A stretch of DNA of 64,000 nt from Diacronema lutheri (lineage: Eukaryota; Haptophyta; Pavlovophyceae; Pavlovales; Pavlovaceae): contig JAGTXO010000002.1 of the NCBI GenBank assembly GCA_019448385.1, positions 496,001-560,000 on the forward strand, written 5' to 3'. The notes beneath the pieces were generated by a model. That model was not told where the DNA came from and made no database searches. It saw nothing but the letters and a program-made list of their open reading frames with translations. Position numbers and translations under genes: made by a program. Of this stretch, positions 29,226 to 37,774 are shown in pieces (the first letter of the stretch is position 1; each line of letters opens with the position of its first letter).

Positions 29226-30074
29226 ATGGCTCCCGCGCGAAGGCGAGCCGTCCTGCTCGCGCTGCTGCTCGTGCGCACGCGCGAGGCGGCGGAGGTGCCC
29301 GCGCGCGCGGGTGCATCGGCTCGGCAACCGGGCATCGCGCTCGACGGACGCCGGGCCTTGCTCGTCGACGGCTGCAACTGCGGCCTGCGCTTTGCGACGA
29401 GCAAGGGCCCGAGCGGGCAAGGGCGCGGGCGCGCTCGGCTGCTGGACTGCGGCGGCCTAAAAGCGCAGGGCGCGAGCGACATCGTCGAACCGATCGTGCG
29501 CTGGCTCGCCGCGAGCCACGCGGTGGGCGTTTGCCTCATGGACGGCAAAGCCGACCTTGGCCGCCACGCCCAGCGCGTCGTGCGGCCTGACGTGCGGCTC
29601 GACATTGCGTTCACGCCTCTCGACCTCACGGCGGACGATCGCATGCTGGAACTGCTTGAGGCGCGGAGCGCGGCTAACATGGAGCGCGCGAATGCCGTCC
29701 TTGAGCTGGGCGCGCTCGCGCAGCTCACATCGCTTGGCTCGCGCGTGTGGGCGCAGGTCGAGGTGCGCGCGTCGACGACCGCGGCCGAGGGCGACGGCGA
29801 CGAAGTCGCCGCCCTGCGGCGGGGCTGGGCGAAGCCGATGAGCAACGTGTATACGCTCTCGACGGAGAGCGACGCGTTCGCGCAACTCGCCGCCGCGCTC
29901 GCCGCCGTCGCGGCCGACGCAGGGGCGCACGCGCACGCGCTGCGCATCAGCTCGCTGCGCACGTCGACGGTGCTATGTGTCACTGACGATGCGCGGCTGC
30001 GCTCGGCGTGCGAGCGGCAGGGAGCCCTCGTAGTCACGCCGCGCGTCTTCTTCAAGCTGATTGGTGTGAGATGA
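29226..30074 (+). CDS. NYN/PIN-like (YacP/Rae1-type) putative RNase with N-terminal leader
   Basis: 282 residues in one exon. The N-terminus (MAPARRRAVLLALLLVRTRE) looks like a secretory or bipartite plastid leader. The domain begins with ALLVDGCN, the first catalytic-Asp strand of NYN/PIN nucleases, continues through VRPDVRLDIAFTPLDLTADD with a conserved acidic DDR, and ends with TVLCVTDDARLRSACERQGA and VVTPRVFFKLI, the strand pattern of YacP-like proteins. Bacterial and plastid YacP/Rae1 relatives are ribosome-associated endoribonucleases; that function here is inferred from fold alone. The GTG at 29193 in another frame is not used. Divergent from the TAF1C-like gene. Confidence 0.7.
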   Translation: MAPARRRAVLLALLLVRTREAAEVPARAGASARQPGIALDGRRALLVDGCNCGLRFATSKGPSGQGRGRARLLDCGGLKAQGASDIVEPIVRWLAASHAVGVCLMDGKADLGRHAQRVVRPDVRLDIAFTPLDLTADDRMLELLEARSAANMERANAVLELGALAQLTSLGSRVWAQVEVRASTTAAEGDGDEVAALRRGWAKPMSNVYTLSTESDAFAQLAAALAAVAADAGAHAHALRISSLRTSTVLCVTDDARLRSACERQGALVVTPRVFFKLIGVR

Positions 30075-30244
30075 GGCGCGCTTCGCAGGTGCATCGGGCG
30101 GCTCGTCGGCGGACGGGGATGTGCCTTGACGGCACATCCCGGCGAATGGCATTGTCCAGCAGAAGGAAACTCTGCTCCAGAATCTGAGAAGTACAACGAG
30201 CAGTTGACGGAGGCGCGTCAAGATTTTGCTCAAGGAGGCGCTAG

Positions 30245-30303
30245 CCCCCCCCCCCCCACACCCAGGGGGGGGGGGGGGGGGGGGGGGGATTCCCCCCCCC
30301 CCC
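30245..30303. repeat. C-run / G-run / C-run block
   Basis: About 13 C, then 24 G, then 12 C within 59 bp, able to form a foldback or quadruplex. It occupies the 400-bp space between the NYN gene and the TIR element; no gene is seen there. Confidence 0.9.
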
Positions 30304-30477
30304 TCGCGCGCGCCGAGATTATGCTCCTGGGCACGCCCGTGGGCAGCGACGACGAGAAGGTTGAACAGCGAGCCACCACAGCGAGCGGGTGGCGAACCAG
30401 TCTCCCCGGCCAGCGCAAGAGCTCGGGCATCGAAGGAAAAGTTGGCGGCCCAAAAAGGAATTGAAAAACAGTTACTA

Positions 30478-31195
30478 GGGAGTGTGAAATCGATTTCTGG
30501 GTGACCCGTTTCCCGGTGAGATTTAAATATCAGCGCCGGCCAGAAAGCAGCCCTCTCCGGCGTGAGGCGGCGTCGCGACATGGCGCGCGCGCGCGCGCGC
30601 CGCGAGCCGCGCACGTCACAGCAACGCGCGCGCGAGATGCGCGCGCGCGCGAGAGACGCGCGCGCGCGCGAGACGCGCGCGCGCGCGCACCTTGGTCGTT
30701 GGCGCCTTCCTTTCCAGCGCCGTCTTTAAGCAAGAAGTGAGCGCGTCGACGCCGGGAAGCTGCATCGACGACTCCTCGAAATACTGCTCGAGCGCGGCGC
30801 GCACGCCGACCATCGCCACACCGGCGTTGCGGTTAACGACGTCCGCCGCGTAGCTAGCGTCGATGCATGCCCTGAACAGCGCGCATGCGGTCGCGGTGGA
30901 GTAGGTCGCTCACGGGTAGGGCCCCGACGGCACATCCCCGTCCGCCGACGGGCCGCCTGATGACCTTGCAAGCGTGCTCGCAGCCGCAGACGGCTGCACG
31001 CGTGGCATGGCGCGAAAATCGTATCGCCAGGTAACGGCCAATCTCGCCCGGAAAGCATTTCTGCCCAGAAACGCGTTTTTGGGCTCCCTCGCCCAGAAAG
31101 CAAAATCCGTTTCTGGGCGAGATTTGAAATATAGGCGCGCCTATATTTCAAATCTCGCCCAGAAACGGCCACCCAGAAATCGATTTCACACTCCC
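30478..31195. mobile_element. Non-autonomous TIR element carrying an exon-like fragment
   Basis: Both ends start GGGAGTGTGAAATCGATTTC and continue to 26 perfect bases, with weaker similarity for about 25 more (30478-30530 against 31195-31143). The flanks read TA on each side, suggesting a TA target duplication; ACT is an alternative. No transposase frame is present. On the minus strand 30900-30690 contains a coding-like block (DVVNRNAGVAMVGVRAALEQ, SSMQLPGVDALTSCL) ending at a consensus AAG|GTGCGC donor, so it looks like a captured host exon. The interior also has long CG-alternating runs (30590-30700). The element ends 40 bp before the ATG of the GAF gene. Confidence 0.75.
31109..31170. repeat. 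62-bp perfect palindrome
   Basis: Within the right end of the TIR element the sequence is self-complementary around GGCGCGCC, extending 31 bases each way through GAGATTTGAAATATA. The left neighbour (31035-31100) contains further degenerate copies of the CTCGCCCAGAAA core, so the right end was duplicated in inverted form. Confidence 0.85.
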
Positions 31196-31235
31196 TACTA
31201 CTAGGGGAGCCCTGGGGGCGGTTTCTCCTCGCAGG

Positions 31236-34200
31236 ATGGCGGCGGAGGGATCGACGTACGCGCTCGGTGCGAGCGTGACGAAGACGCAGTACCTGAAGCG
31301 CGTCGCGAGGTGGGAGACGGGGATCAAGCGAGTTGGCGCGGTCGGTACCGAGGCGTTACCCGAGGCGCCCAAAACCCCGTGGCTGGGCGCTGACAGGGCC
31401 GTGCGCCTGGGCGTGCGCGCGAATCGGTGCGCGCTCCACTGCCTGCACAATGCGGGGCGTGCAGAGCTCGCGGTGCTGCTCGCGCAGCCGCACGGGCGCG
31501 ACGCTCTCGCAGACGCGCTTGCAGCAGTCGGCGGGCTCGTCGCGGAGCTTTTCGCGCTGTGCAGCGGCCTGGCGAGCGCGCAGTCGCCGCTGCGCGCGGA
31601 TGAGGGCTTGGCGCAGCTCGATGCGCTCAGGGCGCGCTGGCACGCGCTCGCCGCGGAGGGCGGCACTTTGCCGGGGGGCCGCCAAGCGTCAGAGGCCGCG
31701 CAGAGGGTTGGCGCACGCCCGTACACCGCCCTTCCGGCGCAGGCCTCCGTCGACACCGCGCAGCGCCCATCCACCTCAGACCCGGCCGCGTTCGGTGCGT
31801 ACGCCGCGCCGGCGGCAGCGGCGTGCGCATCGCCAGCGGGCGTGCGCGCGAGCTCGAGGCCGCCCGCGTGCAGCTGCGTCCTCCCAGCGGTGAGCCAGCT
31901 GGCGCGCGAGGTGCCCTCGCACGATGGCGCCTTCCCCGCTGAGGCGGACGAGCGGAACGGCAGCTTGCACGCCGAGGGCGCACAGGCGCAGCCGGCTGCC
32001 AGCTTTGCGGCGCGGCACAGCCTGCGCGCGGATGTGAGCGAGGAGTCGCGTGGCGCGTTGGGGCTCGAAGGAGACGTGCTGGTACGTATTGAGGACGGCG
32101 CGCAGCCCACGGCTGATGCGCATACGCTTGCGGCCGTGGGCGGAGGCTTCTTATCCCCGCTCCAGCAGCGCGTCGCGCTTGCGCGCATGGCGAGCGGCGT
32201 TGGCGAGCAAACGGGCGGCGCGCCGCTCACACGCACTTTGAGCATGTCCAAACGCACCTCGATTGCCAGGAGCCCGCTCGCCGCCGTGCCCGCTGGCGGC
32301 GCGTCGCCGGGCGGCACGTACGAGTTCCTCGGGCGGATGCGCCTCGCGTCGAATGCGCCAAGCGCGCACGACGAGCTGCTCGGCACGGGTTCGCCACAGG
32401 GCGCATGCGCGCCATCGCTGCGCCGCGTCGGTCGTGCGTCGCGCACGAGCAGCGAGCGGCGCCTCGGCGTCGAGGATGCCGGCGCCATGGGTGGGTATGA
32501 GCGGTTGATGTCGCCAGGTGGCCGCGCTGCACAGTTTGGATGGGGCGCGCGCGCGGGAAGCCCGATGTGCGCGCGCGCGCAGCAGCACTGGACGTCGCAG
32601 CAGCTCGTCCGCCCATTCGACTCGGCCGAGCAGTCAACGGCCAGCCTTCCCGCCGTTGAGCAGCCGTTGGCCGTGTGGTCGTCAGCGGGCGCGCTCACGC
32701 TGCTGCAGCAGGCGGCGGGCGCGGAGCAGGAGGGTTGCTCGGACGAAGCCGAGCGGCCTGCGCACGCGGAGGCGGAGCACCGCGCGCAGCCCTTTCACGC
32801 GCCACGACAATCGTCGGCGCACGGAGCGCCGCTCTCCGTGCACAGCCCCGTGACGAGCACCACGCCGGTCGCTGGCATCTCACGGTTTGGCGCGCGCGCA
32901 GGCGCAGGCGCGCGCTCGCAAATCGGGCTGGCCGTGCTCCTCGCGGCGGCCGCGCGCACGCCAAGCGAGCTGAGGCGTGCGCCGGCCGATCCGCCCGCCG
33001 CCGCTGCGCCCGCCGCCGCGCCCGCCGCCGCCGCCGCCGCGCCCGCCGCCGCCGCTGGACCCGACGGCGCGGCCGGCGGCGGCTGCGGCGCGCACGCGGA
33101 GCCTGCGCGCGCCGCGTCGCCGACGGCCACCGCGTTCCAACCGCCAACCGACTGGGGCAAGGCTGAGCTGCGCACGTTCCGCCGTCTGCAGGCGCTCGTA
33201 TGGCTGCTCGAGCCGCCGCCCCAGCCCAAGCGCGAGCTGAGCGGCCCGATGCGCGTGCAGACGGTCCTCGACCAGGCGCACTCGGCTTTTGCGCACATGC
33301 AGCGCGGCGAGGACGGGCACACCGAGACGCGCCTTTACAGGCCGGCGGTGCAGGCGGGCATGCTCACGTGCTGGCTGCCCGAGCCCGGCGCGGAGGTGCG
33401 CGCCGCGTCCGAGCTCGGCTCGTCCGCGCGCCGCGCCGCCGAGCGCGAGTTGCTGTCGCCGCTTCGTATCTTTGTGGGCAGCGAGCTTGCGCACAACAAC
33501 GGGCTGGTCGGTCACGCGCTCTCTGACTCGGAGGGGCAGCCCGCGCTCCACTTTCGCGCGATGAGCAACACGCGCTTCAAGGCGGATGTCGATGGCAATC
33601 TCTACCCCGGCCAATCGCTGATCGTCGTGCCCCTCGAGGCGGGCGGTGTCCGGTACGTGCTCACCGTCGCAACGCGGCCCAACGAGTTGATCAAGGACGA
33701 GGCTTCGCCTGCGCTCGTCGAGCTGCGCGCATTCGTCGAGGCGGGCGCGCGATACGTGCAGGCTGCGCTCGCGCGGCTGCACGACGCGTGGGACCCCGCC
33801 GCGCCCGCTCGCACGCCGCTCGCGACGACGGCATCGCGGCTCGCGCTGCGGCTCGCGCTGCGCACAAGCCTCGAGCGCGCGATGCGCAAGCGAGGGCGGA
33901 TGCGCGCCATGTGGTACCGCGCAGCGTTCCGAGTGTCCGCTGCGTTCTTGCCCGTCGCCTCCGAGTACAAGAAGCTGAGCGAGGTGCAGCGCCTCATCTT
34001 CGAGGCGCGCTCTGTCGACATGCTTGCCGAGAGGGTGATGGGCCGCTTCCAGGCGCTCGTCCGTGCGGAGCGCTCGACGCTCTACACGTACGATTGGAGG
34101 CGCAACACGCTCACCTCGTGCCTCGCCGCGGGCATGCGCAACTTTGAGCTCCAGTGCGCGCCGCGGCGCCCGCGCGTGCGCGCGCCTCGCGCCACCGGCC

Positions 34201-34995
34201 CTGAGCAGCGAGAGAGAGCCCTGCCCCGGCCCAACGCGCGCCCCGCGCCACCGGCCCTGAGCAGCGAGAGAGAGCCCTGCCCCGGCCCAACGCGCGCCCC
34301 GCGCCACCGGCCCTGAGCAGCGAGAGAGAGCCCTGCCCCGGCCCGACGCCCGCCCCGCGCGCACACCAGGCTCACCGGCGCGCGACTGGGCATCATCGGC
34401 CTGGCGGTCGTCAACGACGAGTGCATGCTTGTCGAGGTGCGCAGCGTGCACGCCGCCACCGCCTGCTCCCTCGGCGTCGAGCGCGCGCCGCCGCGGACGC
34501 GCCGTCTTTTCGCGCCGCCGCCGCATGCCGCCGCCCGCTCGCGCGCGTGCGCGGCCCTTGCCTCTCACGCGCCCCACCCGTACGTTCGGCGCGCTGGCGC
34601 GTGCGCCGCCGGCCCGTGATGCTCCCAGGACTGTTACGCGCACCCGAACTTCAATCCGGCCGTTGACCTTGACTCTGGATTCCGCACAGTGTCGATGATC
34701 TGTCTACCGCTCCAGTGAGCGCGCGCCTCGCGCCGACGCGCGCGCGATAGCCGGGCTCACCCGGCGCGACTGCCCGCCGCACGTCCGGCGCCGCGCGCGC
34801 AGCGACGGCGAGGGCGAGGTGATTGGCGCGGTGCAGCTGATAAACAAGCTGCACGAGAGGACCAACGAGCGGATCAAGTTTGAGCCGGACGACCTGAAGC
34901 TGAGCCAAGGGATCGCAAACCAAATCGGTCTCGCGATGATGCACATCCAGGACAGGGAGCAGCTCGAGCTCTTTCACGAGCAGCTCGCATCGTGA
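31236..34995 (+). CDS. Tandem-GAF-domain signalling protein
   Basis: Four exons (31236-34153, 34370-34436, 34629-34714, 34803-34995) join in frame to 1087 residues. The first 620 residues are largely disordered and Ala/Ser-rich. A first GAF-like domain lies at about 700-860 (LRIFVGSELAHNNGLVGHAL ... SLIVVPLEAGG). A second spans the exon junctions: AERVMGRFQALVRAERSTLY, GIIGLAVVNDECMLVE, then CYAHPNFNPAVDLDSGFRT, and finally GEVIGAVQLINKLHE with IANQIGLAMMHIQDREQL. This matches the GAF pairs of cyclic-nucleotide phosphodiesterases and adenylate cyclases, which bind cNMPs, but no catalytic domain follows. The stop comes directly after the second GAF, so it may be a stand-alone sensor or adaptor. 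The TIR element sits in its promoter. Confidence 0.85.
34191..34358. repeat. Three 56-bp tandem repeats in an intron
   Basis: Units begin at 34191, 34247 and 34303 with GCCACCGGCCCTGAGCAGCG; the first two are identical and the third differs by a few bases. They fill most of the 216-nt first intron of the GAF gene. A minisatellite; no CRISPR features (no spacers, eukaryotic intron). Confidence 0.95.
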
Positions 34996-35084
34996 CTCGT
35001 GAGTCGTCCGTTCCCTCGCCATCCGCAGTAGGAGTGCGGTTGCCCTCGCGCCGCGTTTAAAACGGGGATCCATCCCGGTCCGTA

Positions 35085-37709
35085 ATGATGCTCGCGTTGT
35101 TGCTCGCGGCGGCGACGGCCCTCATCGGGCCGTCGCCGGCGGGAACGCGGGTGCCGCTGGCGTCGCGCGTGCCACGTTCCGTTGTTTCGCCGCGCATGAA
35201 TGCGCACGCCTCGCCGACCGAGACGATTGATATGGTTGGCGGCACGGTGCGCGCGCAGACGCCCGTCACGGAGGGGATGATGCGGCCGCGGCCAAACATT
35301 ACGTGGGCCAACCTGGCCAAGCAGCTCGAGGTGAACTTTGAGGTGCGGCCAAGCGACGAGGTGAGTAAGCCCGACCTCGTCGATGCCTACCGCATGATGG
35401 TCCTCTGCCGCCAGTTTGAGAATGGCTGCAACCAGGCGTACATGCAGGGTCTCATCCGCGGCTTCATGCACCTCGACAACGGCCAGGAGACGATCCCGGC
35501 GATGATGGCCGATACGCTCAAGAAGGGGGACATCAAGGTGTCCTACTACCGCGAGCACACCCACGCGCTCGCGTCGGGCGTCCCCGCCGAGAAGATCATG
35601 GCCGAGCTGATGATGAAGGTCGACGGCACGTGCAAGGGCACGGGCGGCTCGATGCACATCTACGACGTCGAGACCAACTTCCAGGGCGGCTGGGCGCTCG
35701 TCGCGGAGCAGCTGCCGTACGCGGTGGGCGGCGCGCGCTCCATCCTTCTCGACCGGCAGCTCGGCAAGGTTGGAAAGGACGACGACCGCATCGCGATCGT
35801 GTTCGTGGGCGAGGGCGGTGCGCAGAATGGCCGCATGGCCGAGTGCCTCAACGCGGCGGCGAAGGAGAACCTGCCAATACTCTTCGTCGTGATCGACAAT
35901 GGGCGCGCGATCAACACGTTCACCCCCGACGTCGCGCAGAACTCGGAGGTCTTCACGCAGGGCGCGCACTACGGCGTGCCTGGCATCAAGGTGGACGGCG
36001 GCAACCTGCTCGACACGATGCGCACCGGGCGCGCGGTCGTCGACTACGTGCGCAAAAGCGGGCCGGCACTGCTGCAGATCCACACGTACCGGTTGACGGG
36101 CCATTCGCCCGCCGACCCAGAGCACGAGCGCGGGCGCAAGGCCGAGAAGAAGTGGGCGCGCGCCGAGGCCGACCCGATCAAGCTCTTCGAGGCGAGCGGC
36201 CTCCTCACGCAGCAGGAGATGGACGCGGTGCAGGAGCAGGTGAAAAAGCAGATGAACGAGGTGATGGCCTTCGCCAAGGCGTCGCCCGAGCCGCCCGCCG
36301 AGCTCGCCAAGCAGCTCGAGTTCCCCGACAAGGCCGACACCGACTACAATGGGCGTCCGGTTGCCTACCCGGACGCGGATGCGGTCACCGCGCGGCTCCT
36401 CTCGCCCGCGCAGCGCGAGGGCGTCGACAAGCGGCTCGCGACGCTGCGCGGCAAGGCGGCGGACGGCTCGATGAGCATCGGCGACGCCGTCAATCTTGCC
36501 ATCCTCGAGGAGATGCTCCGCGATCCGACGACGGTCATCCACGCCGAGGACTTGCAGGCCGGCTCATCGTACGACATCCCGGCCTTCACGCAGCAAACCT
36601 TTGGCAAGCTGCGCGCGGCGGACGAGATCATCGACGAGGGGCACTTCATGGGCAAGGCGCTCGGTGAGGGACTCAACGGCTACCGGCCGATCGTCGAGCT
36701 GATGAACTCAAACTTTGGCATCTACGGCATGGCCGAGCTCTCGTCCGCGGGCAACACGTACGCGACGACCGGCGGACAATTCCAGATGCCCATGACGGTG
36801 ATCGGCGCGGGCGGTACCGCGCCCAACCAGGCGCTCGGCGCGGAACACTCGCAACCGTTCCACGCGTACGTGATGGGCATCCCGGGCCTCAAGATCTGCA
36901 CCGCCTCCTCGCCGGAGGCCGCGTACGGCATCACCAAGTCAATGATCCGCGACAACGGTGCGCGCGCTCCGTGCCTCGCTCTGCGTGCGTTGCACCGAGT
37001 CGTGCGGCCGTGCGCGGCGTGCACGCGGCCGGCGCGTGCGCGCGCGCGCGAGCTCACCGCGCGTAACGACGCGCGTGCGCACAGGCCCGTGCATCCTCTT
37101 CTGCCCCGTCAAGATGATGAAGGAGGCGAAGGGGCAGGTGCCCGTCGGCACGTGCCTGCCGCTCAACAAGGCTGCCTTGCTGCACGAGGCGAGCGACAAG
37201 GCGGTTGCGGCGGGCAAGGCGGTGACGGTGCTCACCTACTTGCACGGCGTGAAGGAAGCGCAGATGGTGATCGAGGCGATCCAGGCGGAGGTGCGCCCGC
37301 CCACCCGGCGCCAGCCGCCCGGCGCGCGCCACCATCCGCCGGCGCGCGCACGCCGCGCGCTGCGCCGCTCACCGGCTATCCCGCTGCGCCCGCCGGCGCG
37401 CAGGGCTGCGACATCGACCTGCTCGAGCTGCGCTCGCTCAAGCCGCTCGACATGGATTCAATCCGCACGTCGCTGCAGCGCACGCACAAGCTCGCCATCC
37501 TCGACGAGTCGACCTACTCGGGCGGCGTCGGCGCGACCGTCTCGGCTGCGGTCAGCGAGACGCTTTTCTTCGAGCTCGACGCGCCCGTGCGCCGGCTGTG
37601 CATGGACGACGCGCCGGTGCCGTACGCGTCGTCGATGGAGAAGGCGGTGGTCAAGCGAGGCTCCGACCTGGTCGACGGCGTGCTTAGTCTCGTCTTTAAC
37701 AAGGCGTGA
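35085..37709 (+). CDS. Plastid-type pyruvate dehydrogenase E1, alpha and beta fused in one chain
   Basis: Three exons (35085-36957, 37085-37290, 37404-37709) give 794 residues. The N-terminus MMLALLLAAATALIGPS plus an Arg/Ser stretch suits a bipartite plastid leader. Residues about 85-430 are E1-alpha (YYREHTHALASGVPAE, the thiamine-diphosphate region VGEGGAQNGRMAECLN, and YRLTGHSPADPEHER, the phosphorylation-loop area). After a short linker, residues about 465-790 are E1-beta (MSIGDAVNLAILEEML, HAEDLQAGSSYD, GGQFQMPMTVIGAGG, LGAEHSQPFHAYVMGIPGLK, LKPLDMDSIRTSL). E1 decarboxylates pyruvate to make acetyl-CoA, in plastids for fatty-acid synthesis. The ThDP motif is GEG...DN instead of the usual GDG...NN. 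In most eukaryotes alpha and beta are separate genes. Plastid location is inferred. Confidence 0.9.
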   Translation: MMLALLLAAATALIGPSPAGTRVPLASRVPRSVVSPRMNAHASPTETIDMVGGTVRAQTPVTEGMMRPRPNITWANLAKQLEVNFEVRPSDEVSKPDLVDAYRMMVLCRQFENGCNQAYMQGLIRGFMHLDNGQETIPAMMADTLKKGDIKVSYYREHTHALASGVPAEKIMAELMMKVDGTCKGTGGSMHIYDVETNFQGGWALVAEQLPYAVGGARSILLDRQLGKVGKDDDRIAIVFVGEGGAQNGRMAECLNAAAKENLPILFVVIDNGRAINTFTPDVAQNSEVFTQGAHYGVPGIKVDGGNLLDTMRTGRAVVDYVRKSGPALLQIHTYRLTGHSPADPEHERGRKAEKKWARAEADPIKLFEASGLLTQQEMDAVQEQVKKQMNEVMAFAKASPEPPAELAKQLEFPDKADTDYNGRPVAYPDADAVTARLLSPAQREGVDKRLATLRGKAADGSMSIGDAVNLAILEEMLRDPTTVIHAEDLQAGSSYDIPAFTQQTFGKLRAADEIIDEGHFMGKALGEGLNGYRPIVELMNSNFGIYGMAELSSAGNTYATTGGQFQMPMTVIGAGGTAPNQALGAEHSQPFHAYVMGIPGLKICTASSPEAAYGITKSMIRDNGARAPCLALRALHRVVRPCAACTRPARARARELTARNDARAHRPVHPLLPRQDDEGGEGAGARRHVPAAQQGCLAARGERQGGCGGQGGDGAHLLARREGSADGDRGDPGGGAPAHPAPAARRAPPSAGARTPRAAPLTGYPAAPAGAQGCDIDLLELRSLKPLDMDSIRTSLQRTHKLAILDESTYSGGVGATVSAAVSETLFFELDAPVRRLCMDDAPVPYASSMEKAVVKRGSDLVDGVLSLVFNKA

Positions 37710-37774
37710 GTGCGCAGGCCACGACACGTATTGAGGAGAGGCCCTGGTTAGCAACCCCTCTTAGTTTTCCTGAG

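Noticed and set aside
26777-29590. 937-residue plus-strand open frame over the TAF1C-like gene
   Set aside because: Arg/Ala-rich shadow frame, no conserved motif.
31148-32698. 516-residue minus-strand frame over the GAF gene N-terminus
   Set aside because: Shadow of the plus-strand gene; no domain.
34191-34358. CRISPR-like repeat array
   Set aside because: Units are contiguous with no unique spacers and lie in a eukaryotic intron.
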